A DNA stretch of 64,000 nt, taken from the NCBI RefSeq assembly GCF_000002425.4, contig NC_037273.1, forward strand, positions 5,888,521 through 5,952,520, in the 5' to 3' direction. Positions 32,540-46,015 of this stretch are shown piece by piece (within the stretch, counting starts at the first letter, position 1; each line of letters begins with the position of its first letter). Under the pieces are notes generated by a model. That model was not told where the DNA came from, did no database searches, and saw nothing but the letters and a program-made list of their open reading frames with translations. The translations under genes and the position numbers were made by a program. Source of the DNA: Physcomitrium patens (taxonomy: Eukaryota > Streptophyta > Bryopsida > Funariales > Funariaceae).

Positions 32540-32996
32540 GTATAGAAAAAAAAAGCTTTATAGCGGTTGTGGAAAAAATTGATAAATTTAAAGATAATTA
32601 TATTATAAAGTATTTAAAGTGCTATGTAAAAGAAATAGAATTGAAGTATATTTTTGAGAAGAAGATAGTTTAATTGTTTGAATTTTCTATTGCTTTTGAA
32701 CTAAAAAATTATGTCGAGTCTATTATAAGATATTTTAGAGGTTCATGATAAAATTTCAAATATTAAAAGATGGATATTTTTAAATAATAGTTATTGAATT
32801 AAAAAGAAATTATTTTTTAAATGAATTGAAAGATCTAAGAAGGATCTTCAAGCAAAAAAATTATCAAAAGAATTTGAAAGAAAATATTCTTATTTATTAA
32901 AGAAGAAAATAAAATTATTAGATTCAAGTAAAGTAGAATATTTTATTCTAGCAATTAATAGAGAGTTATAAAAGAAGATGGAAATTATGCTTAAAG

Positions 32997-33038
<42 letters not shown>

Positions 33039-34760
33039 AAAAGGTGAAGGATTGCTAATAAATTAGAAAGAAGTAAAAGAGGTTGTATGATTTCTTTAAA
33101 AAAATAAAAAATAAAAAATACATGGTAGATATTTAAAGACTATTGCAAGTGTCTAAAATAAAAATACCTTCTATTTATCCAATATCTATAATACAATCTT
33201 TAATGAGTAATTCAAAAAAAGAAGAAATGATCATTAATGAAATCATATGTGGCATAAAAATATTGCAAATAAAATTTATAGAACTTGAAAAAAAATGTCA
33301 ATCATCAAGAATATGAGTAAGACAAAAATTAGAACCAATCAAAGGTATAGTACATAAAAGCATGCAATGTAATAGTATAGATTGTAGTATTCATAGATCA
33401 TATTTCTAAAATCAATTATATATCAAAATAATTATTAAAAAAATATTATATTGATATTAAATATAGATAGATGATAAAATTAAAAAAAAAATTAAAAAAA
33501 TATTTTTATAGAGCTTGTCCAAATATTAAGGTAATAAAAAAAGATGATATTTTTGAATAATTTTTTTAATATAAAATATGTCTTTATATCCTATTGTATT
33601 AAAAAAAAAAAAACTATATTATTGGCTCATAAATAGAAATAAAGGTTATAATGATAGTTTGGCTTACATAATAATAATAAGTTAAGTTGCAAACAAGGTA
33701 ATTTAATTTTTAATTATTTATAAAAATTATAAAAGAAATTAAAAAAAAATTAAAAAGCCATTATCAAATGAAAATTTTAAAAACCTTGAGGATTTTTATT
33801 GCACACCATTATAAAATAAGACTGCAATTATTTAAATAAAATAAGATTTCTATTTAGTTTAAAAGAAAAGATATTAGATTGACATAAGATTTTCTATTAT
33901 CATTTAAGTCTATTGACAAGACAAAAAATATAGAAAAAAAATTATATTAAAAATATTAAGCAAAACTAAAAGAAGAATTGAAAGTTAATTGAAAATAAAT
34001 TTATTTCAAGAGCATTTGAAGAAATGAGATTTACATATACTATAGAAGAATTAGATTATTTATTGAAATGTGGATTATAAAATAGAATTATTAATGGATG
34101 GTCTTAAGATTTTATGATGAAATTCAAGAAATTATAGAAATTTTTAAGTGGAAAAAAAGTATATTTTGAAACTAAATATAAATCAATGGCAAAGAAGATT
34201 AAATTAGTGGCTTTACTACTACCATTTGATTGTAAAAAAAAAGGTGAATAGAACATCTATGCAACCAAATTTAAAAGATCCTAAGAAGATAGGATATAAA
34301 TTTACAAGTGTTATATTGGATGGATTAAAAGTTGGATGTAAAGAATTTTTGACAAAATACAAGAAAAAATATTTTAGAGATATGTTTTTAAGACATAGAA
34401 AGGCTTTGCATTTGAATTATATGAAATTGGATGTGCTAATTGAAGTTTTTTAGTACCTATGATTATTTTTAGTACCTATGATTATTTTTAAATTCTTAGA
34501 TTTTATCAAGAATAAATTATATTTTTAGGATAAATAAGATTCTTATTATTGAGCAAATATATGGATTATATGGATGTAAGACAAGTATTGAAACTAAAAT
34601 TAGAGAAGGAAGTCTATTGATACTTAAATGGATTATAAGATTTTTTTTTCTATTTAGTAAGTTTTATCCTCTTCAAATTTATAGTGCTTAAGATCAATTA
34701 TGAAATTGAGAAGTAAAAAAAGCTTTTAATCAAGATAAAAAATTAATTTATTAGTTATTA
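32540..34760 (+). pseudogene. Gypsy family 3: gag to pre-RT region of pol
   Basis: A different Gypsy lineage. Gag shows YLKCYVKEIEL, FELKNYVESIIRYFRGS and KLLDSSKVEYFILA in several frames (32560-32990), followed by a poly(A) run (33000-33036) in a Lys-coding stretch. A helical segment and a decayed zinc knuckle (around 33370-33400) come next. The open frame 34226-34453 has PNLKDPKKIGYKF and a Gly/Phe-rich continuation; a +1 shift then gives ELYEIGCAN and VPMIIF. From memory, this order matches Gypsy polyproteins known from streptophytes, where the segment precedes RT. RT itself is not present. A 20-bp tandem duplication sits at about 34452-34491. Confidence 0.55.
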
Positions 34761-34789
34761 AGATTTTAAATATGCTATATAATTTTAAT

Positions 34790-34960
34790 AATATTTATTT
34801 AGGATTTTTTGAAGATTTTATTAGGATTTAATTAAAATTTTATTAGGATTCTTTAAGTATTTTATTAAAATTTTATTAAGATTTGAATAGGATTCTTTTA
34901 GGATATTATTAAGATTTTATTATCCTATGATTAAAATTTGATTAAAATTTCTCAATTTTT
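34790..34960. repeat. Degenerate TTAGGATTT-type repeats
   Basis: Irregular units such as TTAGGATTT and AAGATTTTATT. In reverse complement they resemble the AATCCTAAT units of the nested elements (19140-19735, 37020-37340). This may be the remains of a minus-oriented nested element, but no ends can be found. The following 300 bp show nothing else. Confidence 0.4.
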
Positions 34961-35309
34961 TTATTAGAATTTGATAAAAAAAATTGATTAAAATTTGATT
35001 CAAAATTAATAGATTTTAATTAAAATTAAACTAATATTTAATTAGGACTTAATTTAATTACATTTAGATTATTTAGAAATTATTTAAAATTAATTAGAGT
35101 AAAATAAGGAATCTATTTTATTTTCTATTATTGATAGGATTTACTTAAGATAATTGGAAGCTTATTTAGGCTTTTTAAGATTATTAAACAATGTTTCTAA
35201 ATACCTTATGCATTGTTTGGGATTATAAATTAAACTTTGAGGTAAGATCAAATCCTTCTATAGTAAGATGTCTACTATATTTTTAGATTAGTTTTTACAT
35301 AACACAACA

Positions 35310-35565
35310 ACTTTGACAAGAATAAAGCAGGCAACTCTTGCCTTTATATATATTATTTAACTAAAAAGCTATGCGACAATGTTCTATAGGTCATTTAATA
35401 CATGTCGAACTTACAAAGTAAGTTCCTCACATGTGTGCTATATACCAATTTGTATCAGAAGTGATCAATAAGTATAATATGTAACCAACTTATAAAACAA
35501 GTGATGAGCATGTGTAATACTTAGTTAACTTATTGGCTAAATTTTCAACCTATAAATATCTAATA
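35310..35565 (-). repeat. Family-1 LTR fragment (minus)
   Basis: Contains the promoter-proximal block 'aactcttgcctttatatata' and then U3 blocks in minus order. It is truncated on both sides. Confidence 0.6.
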
Positions 35566-35939
35566 TCATTTATTAAGGATTTAATTATTTTTTCATTGAT
35601 TTTAAATCAATACAAATCCAATATTAGAGAATTTTTTGATAATGGTTAAGATGAATGGATCAATTTAGTAAATATTTGGTTTATTTTAATATTTTTTTTA
35701 TATTTAACATAATTTTTATTAAGATTAATTTTAATTAAAAAATATTTTATTATAAATATATCATAAATTATTTTAATAAAATTAAATTAAATATTATATA
35801 TATACAAATATATATAATATAAAAAAAGAGGGAAGGAGAATATTTCTTTCAAATAGAAGAAAGATGTTTATAAAGAATTCTTTTTATCTATTATAGGTGG
35901 ACTTCTTAAAAAATTAAATTTAATGGTCTTTTGACAAAT

Positions 35940-36297
35940 TTCCATAGACATATATATTTACTTAGATAAGAAGCATTAGGTAGAATATAAATATAGGTAG
36001 ATTTTATAATATCTTATGATGTAGCTTCTTAGAAGCTTCATAGACATGTATTTGATTATATATATGTTTGTAGTTGATTGGTAGATTAGAAACTTAGCCA
36101 ATAAGTTAGCCATGTGTTGCACATATTAATAGCTTGTGATACAAGTTAACTATGTGGTGCACATATAAGTAATTTAATTTTAAAATTAGATATATATCTT
36201 TCAAGTTGAACACACATTAAAGGTCTTATAGAATATTGTCACATAGCTCTTATTTAGACATTACATATATGGAAGTAAAAGTGAAGCCTTCTTCACT
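35940..36297 (+). repeat. 5' LTR of copy D (plus, truncated)
   Basis: Follows the family-1 LTR from near its start through the U3 'gttagccatgtgttgcacat' segment to the post-TATA hairpin ('gtgaagccttcttcac'). It then jumps to 'aacaagagtac', which normally follows the LTR end, so the U5 part has been deleted. Confidence 0.65.
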
Positions 36298-36680
36298 AAC
36301 AAGAGTACTAACTTGTTGTCTTTGTTTTGATTTAGAAGTGAGTCAATTGCCTTACTTCTATTGTTGTGTTTTGAAGGTTTTGGACTACCTACCTTTAAAT
36401 TAACATTTTAGTTTTTTAACAATGATTTATTTTCTTAAAAAGATGACTATTCTTCTTTGAAGAAATTTTCATATGGTATTAGAAGTTGTGGGCTATCTTC
36501 TTCTAATTTGACTTATAAATTTGTTTGTTTTTCTATAAAAGAAAAAATTGTAGATGTTAATTTTGATAAAAGTAAAAATAGATTTTTAACTATTACATAT
36601 CTTCATAAACTTATCAATATTCTTAAAGTAGAAATCTCATGTATTAATAATGTCAATTATAAAAGTAGTATTCCAATGTT
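36298..36680 (+). pseudogene. gag: Copy D leader and gag N-terminus
   Basis: The frame at 36457 onward includes EKIVDVNFDKSKNRF and ILKVEISCINNVN, matching the gag start of copy F (MDATPSRNENRF, LRMEISCISNVN). It is interrupted at 36681 by a nested element and resumes at 38361. Confidence 0.6.
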
Positions 36681-38360
36681 ATATTATATATATTTTTACT
36701 TGGGAATGTACCGAGTTCTTAGGTGTAGAAGGTAAATAAAAATACAACAACAATCCTATTATGCTTAATAGAGACTTAATTAAACTTTAAGTAATCTTTT
36801 ATAATTCTAAACAAACTTTAATCAATTCAAAGTAAATTTAAAAGAAGTTAATAAATAAAATACAAAAAAATCATAATTTTTTTAAAAAATAACAAAGAAA
36901 TCTTAAAGATATATAAAAAAAAATCTTAAAGAATTAAAAATAACCTTTTAAAATACTAAAAATATAAATTTAAAATAAATTATAAATAAATCTTAATAAA
37001 ATTCTAAAATAATTTTAATTGGAATTATAATAATCCTTAATTAAATCCTGGTCAAAATCCTAATTAAAATCCTAATAAATATCAATCAAATCCAAAATAA
37101 AATTCTAATTAAATCCTAATTTAAATCCTAATTAAATTTCTAATGAACCTTTATTAAATCCTATATCAAATTCTAATAAAATCCTAATCAAATTCTAAAT
37201 CCTAACTAAATCCTAATCAAATCCTAAATTCTTAGACCAATACTTATAAAATCCTAAAAAAATCTTGAATCCTAATCAAATCCTAAACCAATCTTAATCA
37301 AAACCTAAATAAATCCTAAATCTGAAACAAATCCTAACTAATCCTATAATAGACTAAAAATTCAATAAGTAATAATTGAATCATTGATTTTGATTCAAAA
37401 TTTTTAAATTTTGTAAAAACTAAGTTGGAAACAAGTAAAAAAAAATTAAAAAAGATCACACATACCATGTAGATAATAATTCCTAAACTTTGTTTGGATG
37501 TTAGTTGGCTTCCTTTTCTAACCTTGATGTTGATATTCTAGACTCACAATTTCTTAATTTTACCATTTAATTTATTTAAAAATTTAGAAAATTATTAAAA
37601 GTCAAGCTAGCTACTATTAAGTAAAACTATACATCAATTCAATTAGTGGATTGATAAATATCTTGAAAATCCTTCCTAATTCTCTAAATGCCAATTTTCA
37701 AGGCTACAATTCAAAAAAAATTCATATTCTTCAATCTAACTATTTGATTGATCTTAATTTCTTTACACATATTTATAATATACTTAATAACAAATATCCA
37801 AATTTTTATCTAAAAACATGCTATAAAACTCACAAAAATCTGAAATTTGTAATTTTTTTTTTTTTTTTTTCAAAATCAAAATCTATCAAGTATATTATTC
37901 ATTTCAAAACCTCATTATAAATCCTAATAATACGAGACCAATTCTCAAAAATCTCTTAATCTATTTGCTCTCTAATCTTATTTTTTAATTTATAAAAGCA
38001 TCTCGAAGTTGTTCTAGGTGTGTGGTTTTAAATCTCAAGATTTGATTTTGACCTAGGTTCACAATTGGTCCTCTCCAAATATCAATTTTTGATAATTTTA
38101 GATAATTTTTATTTAAACCTATTATTAATTTTTTTTCTAAAGATGTCTATATTATTTATTTATCATATTTACTTTGATTTAAGGCATTTATTCTTCTTCA
38201 AAGCAAATAAAAGTTCATTCTATAAAAGACAAGATTAAGACTAAATTTTTTATTACCTTTCAATCATTTATCTTTGTTGTTTTATTACATCTTTCTACTT
38301 GGCTCTTCTATAATAACATCCTCATTTTTATTTTTCACTATATAATTATTTTATTACATA
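36681..38360 (+). mobile_element. Nested element, third copy (1.68 kb)
   Basis: Flanked by ATGTT (36676-36680) and ATATT (38361-38365), a 5-bp duplication with one G-to-A change. The left block 'cttgggaatgtaccgag' and the right block near 38040-38100 match copies 1 and 2. Irregular AATCCTAAT units fill 37020-37340, more decayed than in copy 1. Open frames inside it (for example 37651-37920) are AT-driven and not supported. Confidence 0.65.
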
Positions 38361-40720
38361 ATATTAGTACCTATAAAAAAATCAATAATAAAATTCAAAG
38401 TCTATGCCAAAAAGTTGTGCAATTGATTAGATTAAGTTCACAATTAAATTTAAGAAGTATTGCTACTACAAGTATGAAAGAATGTATCTATAACATATTG
38501 CAAAACAAGTTGGCTGCAATCAAAATATACATTGACAAAAACTTAACTAAGAACTTCATGTGCCATTCAAAATCTTCAATTAGTGTTTCTATCTTATTTA
38601 TGAAAAAAGATGAATTATTGAAAATGTATATAGAATATCAAAGACTCAATAAGATCAACATTAAAAATAAGTAACATTTATCTTTAGTTTCAAGACTTTT
38701 TGATCAATTCATTAAATCAAAGATTTATACAAAAATAGATCTACAAAGAGCATATAATTTGGTATGTATTAAAAAAGAGATGAATGAAAGATTATTTTTT
38801 AAACTAAAAATAGATATTTTGAATACAATGTCATATCTTTTAGATTCAAAAATATAGTAGTTATTTTTTGATATCTAATAAATGATATTTTTTGAGATTT
38901 TTTTGAAAATTTTGATATTTTTTTATCTAAATAATATTCTAATATGTTCTAAAAATATAAAAGAATATGAATTTTATATTTTTTATATATTATAAAAATT
39001 AAAAGATATAAGACTATATACTAAAATAAAAATATATATATTTTATACCACTTAAGTTGACTTCTTAGGATACATCATTTCAAATAATGGCCTTATGATA
39101 GATCCAAGAAGATCCAAACTATTATGGATTGGAAGATTTTAAAACCAATAAGAAATTTTTAATATTTTTTGAGATTTACTTATTATTGTTAAATCGTCAT
39201 TAAGAAATTTTTTCAAGTTGTAACTCTTCTTATACATCTTACATATAAAGACAAACTTGAGTGGAGCAAAGAAATTGAAACATCTTTTGAAGTCTAGAAG
39301 ATAATATTTATTTTTGTACCAATCTTATATTGTTTTGACTTCTTTAATGCATTCTTTATGGAAATAAATACATTGGACTTTGCTTTAAGGATGGTATTAT
39401 CACAAATGGAAACAAATGATATATTTCATCTAATAGATTTTTATTCCAAAAAAATTCAATAGCCAAGATTAACTATAAGATCCATTACAAAGACCTTCTC
39501 ACAATCATCGATTCATTTCAAGAATAGCATTACTATCTAGAAGGTGCTTCTAATGTAATCACCATATATATAAATCATAAGAATCTCAAGTATTTCATGT
39601 CAATATATTTTTTGAATTATTGCCAAGCTCATTGGAGTATGTTTTTATCAAGATTTGATTTCAAGTTTAATTATTAACTAGGAAAGCAATAAGGTTTATC
39701 AAACATTCTTATCTTTTACCAAAAAAAAGAAATACAACTTTTGACCAAGTACAAAATCTTATACATAGCTAATTTTTTACTATATATAAAATCTATTATA
39801 AGTAAAGAAATAACTAATATCTTCTTTGAAAATATCTATTACTATCATAGATTGTTTAAGGATATTATATCAAATAGGGAGACTCAATTTGTATCAAGAT
39901 TTTAAAGTAGATATAAATTATCTTTGGCTTTCTATTTTCAAGCTAATAGATAAACAAAGTAGGTGAATCAAGTTTTAGAGCACTATTTGAAGTATATTAT
40001 CAACTACCAGTAAGATAATTGGACAACAGTTTTGTCTTTGGTAGAATTATTTTATAATAATATAGTATTTTTTTTACTCAATAAATACCTTTCTTTATTA
40101 ATTATGATTATTATCTATAATTTGAAGCTTTTGACTTCTTTAAATTTGATAATCCTATAGCAAAAGATTTAAAAATCTTTTATTTGAGCTATATACAAAA
40201 ATAAAGGCACAATTAAAAGAAGCTTAAGAATGACAAAAGATCAATACACATACCTATTGCAATGAAAAATTTCAATTCCATGTTGGTGACAAAGTATGAT
40301 TACTTTGTCGTAATATGAGGATTATTTACCTTTGTGATAAGTTGGATTATTATAGATTTGGACCATTTTCTATATGTGGATAAATTAATCTACTTGTTTA
40401 TCAATTAAAACTATCAAATTTTATGAAGATCCATCTTATATTTCATATATCTTTTTTTGATTAATATGAGACAATAAATATAAAGAAAAAAAGACAAATA
40501 AAACTTCTTTCTATAAAAATAGATAATAATCAAGAATATAAGATTGAAGAAGTTTTAGACTCAAGATGACATTGAAATAGGTTAAAATATCTTCTTCATT
40601 GATAAAAATATAATATTAGTGAATGTAAATAAGAACTAATAAAGAATCTTATAAATGCAATAAAAAAATTTGATACTTTTTATTGAAAACATCTATCAAA
40701 ATTAAGATAAATAATAAAAA
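38361..40720 (+). pseudogene. Copy D gag remnant, RT, RNase H, integrase, chromodomain
   Basis: The gag tail (38361-38480) jumps directly into RT (NKLAAIKIYIDKNLTKNF at about 38505), so gag core and protease are deleted. RT runs to about 39180, RNase H to 39670 (MEINTLDFALR and SLKYFMS counterparts). The integrase zinc domain is deleted and the core resumes near 39770, then the GPF region near 40360 and the chromodomain at about 40500-40710. Stops are frequent in all parts. Confidence 0.6.
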
Positions 40721-40813
40721 ATCTTTATTATAAAAGAAATAAGATTTAAAAAAGATTATATTCTATCTTTGGTCTTTATTTGTAATTTTTATGTATTTGA
40801 AGTACTAAAGAGA

Positions 40814-41236
40814 AAAGAAATCAATGGCTAATAGATTAAATGCAAGAGCTATCATTTGCTTCATTATCAAATATGACATTGTAATTTTTACAACCTTCAA
40901 GTTGATGTAATAGAAATAAAAACCATCAAAAATGACATATTCTTTCTGAATTAGATGATAAAATATAACATAGTTGACATCACAATATTAGAAGAGACCT
41001 TTGATGTTTGGTGATATTATTGAAGATAAGAACCATTTCCAATGGTATTTCAAATGTTTTATTTGAAGGGAGTTACAAAGGCCTTAACAATGATCAAATA
41101 TTATGATGGACTTTCTTTCCTTGGTATATGTTACTACCAATGGTTGATAGAACCTATCAACCACCTTCAAAAGAAACAAAGATTAAAATATGTGGCAAAT
41201 ATAAATTATTGTATTTTGAATTTATTCAACATATGA
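40814..41236 (+). pseudogene. Extra 3' ORF of copy D
   Basis: Homologue of 13814-14236. The start codon has become AAA at 40814 and TGA is at 41234-41236, again a 423-bp span. The last 64 codons remain open and include YYQWLIEPINHLQKKQRLKY, matching HYRWLRGPINHLRREQRSEY. It is followed by a polypurine tract and an LTR stub. Confidence 0.65.
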
Positions 41237-41275
41237 TTACTTCTTTTTTCATTTCATTTCTAGAAAAGAAGATAA

Positions 41276-41344
41276 TATCATCGACATACATATCAATCTA
41301 GGTAAAAAATAGTAAGTAAATAATAAATGTTACAATTACAATAT
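41276..41344 (+). repeat. 3' LTR stub of copy D
   Basis: Starts 'tatcatcgacatac', the decayed counterpart of TGTCACGGCC, and is cut after about 70 bp by repeat R1. Confidence 0.45.
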
Positions 41345-41755
41345 TATATGTAAGAATAAATTTCACCTTCTTAATCCAAATTATAAGATGGCTTCAATTA
41401 AGAGTTGCTTGTAATTTGTGATATAAAGTAAAAGAGGTTAATAATAAGAACAAAGAAAGAAAAAAAAAATGAAATAAATAAAATCAAGGAATTACACAAT
41501 CTAAAACTTAATCATAGTCTATTCATTGAATTTTTATTCAATATAAAATAAAAATTGAAGAAAAAAAATATATTTTTTAAATTTTTATCTATTTATCTTT
41601 TTAATGGTATAAAAAACATGTAAATCCAAGTTACTATGAATAAATTATAAAGATTTAAAAATAACAAATAAATAAATAAAAAATCAAGTAAAAATATTTT
41701 ATTTCAAAGATAATTTATTTATAGATTAAGGATTTGAGCCTCATCAAGGCTTACA
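41345..41755 (+). repeat. Dispersed repeat R1, copy 2
   Basis: Direct-orientation match to 28715-29125; see there for landmarks. The next 900 bp (41756-42650) are AT-rich and I see no gene or known element in them. Confidence 0.6.
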
Positions 41756-42654
41756 TATAGTCTATATGGATCTCATAGAAAGGCCACAAGGCCTTAGTCT
41801 TATCCTCTAACCTACATCTAAGATGTTACAATCCATATGAAACTTGTGCATCTCTTTTCTTACAAGGATTATACTAGCTATTGGTCCTCTTATTTTCTAC
41901 TAGTAGAATCAATACTTTTATATTTTTGACTATACCATGGTGTTTAAAAACATCCAATTAGCCTAAGAACCTTGTGTAGCTTTCAAATCTTGCTCCATTT
42001 CTTCATAATGGCTCCCAAGGTGATAAAACTTATTTTTATCAAAGTCTTAAAAATTGCTCTAAAATTTTTTTAAAAAATTTAAGTAATTTTTAAATAAATT
42101 CTAAAAATTCTTATAATATTCCCATAATTATAATATAAATTTAATGCCATATTTTTCTACCTTGATTATTTTTTATAGTGATAAAATCAATATAAATCAA
42201 CTATAAATCTTATTTTTATTTCAATAAAAGATATGAGGTTTTTTCTCATATTTTTTCTAACTATTAATTAATAGATATTATTTTTTTTATAAATAATATA
42301 TATAAATAGAAAGAAAATATAGTTATTAATCTTAATAATTAATCTTTAATACTCAATAATAAATAATAATAATTAACCAATTCAGATAATTGCTTTTAAG
42401 ACTCACTAAGATTTTGTTTTTACAACTAACATTCTAATTTTTAGTTTTCTAAGGATTTATATACTATTCATTATATATTATAATTTTAAACATAATAATT
42501 ATATTTTTGTATCAAATATCCGAGTAAATCATTTTGATGACTTATATTATATTAGTTTTGAATAAATTTCTATTTTTTTTGAATAATAAAAGAGTACATT
42601 GAATTATTAATTTATTTAAAATTTATGTCTTTCACATAAATTGTATTATTGTAG

Positions 42655-43254
42655 GCTTTGATTATTTTTTATTTGTAAATAGATTAATCCAATTGTATAT
42701 TTCTTATATCTATCAAAGTCCATGAAGATCCATCTTTTATTTTATATGTTTCTATTTTGTGCTATATTAGATTGTGGATATATCAATAAATAAATAAATG
42801 CCACTTTTTTTTATAAAAGTAGATAAAAATCAAGATTATGAGGTAAAAGAAGTCTTATAGTGAAAGCATTGGCAAAATAGGTTTGAATATCTTATACATT
42901 GGCATGGATATAATGTTAGTAAATATACATTGAAGCCATCTAAAAATCTTGCAATTACAATAGAAATGGTAGATTCTTTTTAAAGATAACATCTATCAAA
43001 ATTAAGATAAAGAAAAAAAAATTGCCATGAAACAAATTAAGTACAATGAAGATTGGATTTTTATCTTCAATTATTGTTTTTGGTTCCTATGAATATGTGA
43101 TATTAAAAAGATGAAAAATCAATAATAGAAAAATTCAACTTAAGAACTATCATTTCTTGAATTATTGAATAATACATTGAAATTTTCACAACCTCTATGA
43201 CATTGTAATAGAGATGAAGATTCTCAAAAATGACATATTATTCTTCAAATATAT
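42655..43254 (+). pseudogene. Copy E: integrase end, chromodomain, part of extra ORF
   Basis: Starts in the integrase tail (counterpart of ESMKIHLVFHVSLL near 42715), continues through a chromodomain (EYLIHWHGYNVSK-like at 42880-42930) and into the first part of the extra ORF (from about 43115). It stops near 43250, so the C-terminal half of the extra ORF and the polypurine tract are deleted. Confidence 0.55.
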
Positions 43255-43691
43255 AAATTTAGAAGCTTTATAGATGTAAATTATATTTTACAAGTATTTA
43301 TAGGTGATTGATAGGTTGAAATATTAGCCAATAAGTTGACCAAATGTCATGTATATTGACCATTTGTTGTACAAGTTAGCCACATGTTGTATATGTTGAC
43401 TACTTATGATATAAGTTGGCTATGTGGTACACATGTAGAAAACTTATTTTGCAAATTAAACACATATCTTGTAATTTTGACATATATTGGATGATCTATA
43501 GAACATTTTTATGTAATTATTTAATTAAATAGTATATATAGAAAAAAAAATGATGCCTTCTTCACTCTTAAAAATAATTTTTTTTATTTTTAGTCTTCTT
43601 TCAAGAACCTCTAATCTTCTTATACTTGACAATAGCCATTTTATTTTTTATCTTATACCTAACTTTGATTTTTTTACTTTTTATCTTTAAA
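43255..43691 (+). repeat. Family-1 LTR of copy E (plus, left end missing)
   Basis: Follows the LTR from its 'agaagcttcatag' block to the end, including TATA (about 43532) and 'tgacaatagccatttt'. Its right end abuts a family-2 LTR. Confidence 0.6.
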
Positions 43692-44135
43692 TGTCACAAG
43701 AATATATTACTTATGTAATTTTTTTTATTATTCATATCTTTTTCAATAATAAAAGAAGATTTTATTTGATTTTAGAAGGTTACAAGATATTCTTAACACT
43801 TCTTAAAAGGTCTTATAGGTCTTAATAGAATCTAGAAAGGTTCTAAAATATCTTAGAAGGTTCTATGAAATCTTTGAAAGCCATAGAAGATTGTTGGAGG
43901 ATTAAAAAGTTTAAAAAATTACAAAAGAAGAATCATTGACTTATTTCATTTCTAAAGATCAAAAAAAATCTTGAAAGAGCTTGCTTACACTTAGTACATG
44001 TAAGAATCAAAGGTGAAGAGATCCTTACTCTTGACAATGCAATCATTATGGCTTTGCTTAGACATTCTAGTTGTATTCTTATGTATAATTATTGCTAATT
44101 ATTTGTTAAATAAAACAAACCTCTTATGTTTTAGT
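43692..44135 (+). repeat. Family-2 LTR, second copy
   Basis: Begins TGTCACAAG and contains decayed GAA/TTC alternations at 43785-43900 ('agaaggttctatgaaat', 'ctagaaaggttctaaaat'), then the 'agcttgcttacacttagtac' and 'gagatccttactcttgacaa' blocks shared with 29126-29590. No gag follows. Confidence 0.6.
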
Positions 44136-44521
44136 TCTTTAAACTTTGAATCATGTTTAACTTAAGTAGTATATCTATAATAAGAGATATATATATTAAT
44201 AGCTTAAAAATTAAACTTAATTATAAAATTAATATTTTTTATTATCTAGTGTATTAAAAAAGATTTTAATTGTGTTGATAAGTTTAAAAATGGATCAAGA
44301 TAAGATAAAATAAGATAGATAGAAAGAAATATATGATTATTTTTAGAATAAAGTTAAAATTAGGTATTTAAAAAAATAATTAAAAAATAATATGATTTAT
44401 ACTTAAATTTTTTTAGATGAGACAAGGCCAAAATTTGATTCAAAGGAAAAAATAAATAAATGGGTGTAGAGAAAAAAAATGACTGTTGTAAATTAAGAAA
44501 TATGATAAAATTTAATTTAAA

Positions 44522-44646
44522 NNNNNNNNNNNNNNNNNNNNNNNNNNNNNNNNNNNNNNNNNNNNNNNNNNNNNNNNNNNNNNNNNNNNNNNNNNNNNNN
44601 NNNNNNNNNNNNNNNNNNNNNNNNNNNNNNNNNNNNNNNNNNNNNN
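44522..44646. other. Assembly gap (125 N)
   Basis: Unknown bases. The open frames that run through it are artefacts. Confidence 1.
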
Positions 44647-45954
44647 AAATTGACACTACGACTGGTACAAGAATTAGAAGTTTTTAGATGTAAAATTTAA
44701 AAATAACTTTGAAGAAGAAGTTAGAATTTAAATTTTGATGATAATAAAGTTTTAAGTACAATGAAAATAATTATAAAATTTTAATTTATTTTAGGAATTT
44801 AATATTTAATTTATAATTGGGTTTTTTGACTTTTAATATGCATAAAATATATTTTATTTTTAACTTTTGTATTATTTCAAAAATAATAGTTAACAGATAT
44901 TTTTTTCTTTATATAAAAAAATATCAAAATTAGATAATTTAAATAAGTCACAATTACTTACATATCTAAATATTTAAAACCTTGATAAATTATAAATCTA
45001 AGAGAACAATAAAAAAACATTATCATAGCTAATCTATATATTAAGTTTGAAAATAAATTAATTATTCAAATAAAAAAATTATTAGTTAGAAATCTTCATC
45101 TATCTTAGAATAAGAATTTAAGTAACACCAATAAGAGTTTTATAGTAATAACTATCAATTTTTAAGTTGTATTTTTATATTTAAAAGTTTTACATTTGTA
45201 TATATAATTTAAAAAGATAGCACTATAAAAAAATAAAACTAATTCAAAAATCTAATTAGAAATTATATCTTTTTAAAGTTTATTAATTATAATTTATGAT
45301 TTTTTTATATTTAATTTAGAATTTTTTAATCTTTTATATGGTTTTCAAAATTTAAAATTTGAGATTTAAAAAGATGAAAGATTTGAAATCAAAAGGATCT
45401 AGGATTCAAAATTAAGTAGAATATATGGTTTAGAATTTGATAGAATTTAGATTTTAGAATGGATAGAATACAAAATAAAGGATTGTTACACTATAATACT
45501 CAATTCATGTAAAAAAAGTGATTCCCTTAGATTATACAAAGAATCCTCTATAATAAATAATTATTATCAAAGTTTGTTGTTTAATTAGATTTTTTTTAAT
45601 TTTTTTTAAAAAAAATATTATCATACAATTAGAAGTTAGAAATGAATTAGATTTTGTGCCATTTAGAATTTTAAATACAAAATTATATATTTTAGTTATT
45701 TTAGTATATAAATATTTTTTATTCTAAAATTAACTTATTTATTGATATCAAATTAATTAAACATCGAATTTTACTAATCTAAAGAATCCAATTGAAAATA
45801 TTAATAAATCAAGTCATTTAATCATAATAAAATTTAAAAAATTCTAGATTTATTAATTTTATTAAATAAAATAATTATGAAAATAATTTTCTTGATAATT
45901 TTCTTAATCTTTTATATGGTTTTCATATCTTTTATATGGTAAACTATTTTTTTT

Positions 45955-46015
<61 letters not shown>

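Noticed and set aside
44360..44687. Open frames on both strands around 44.4-44.7 kb
   Set aside because: They are open only because they run through 125 unknown bases.
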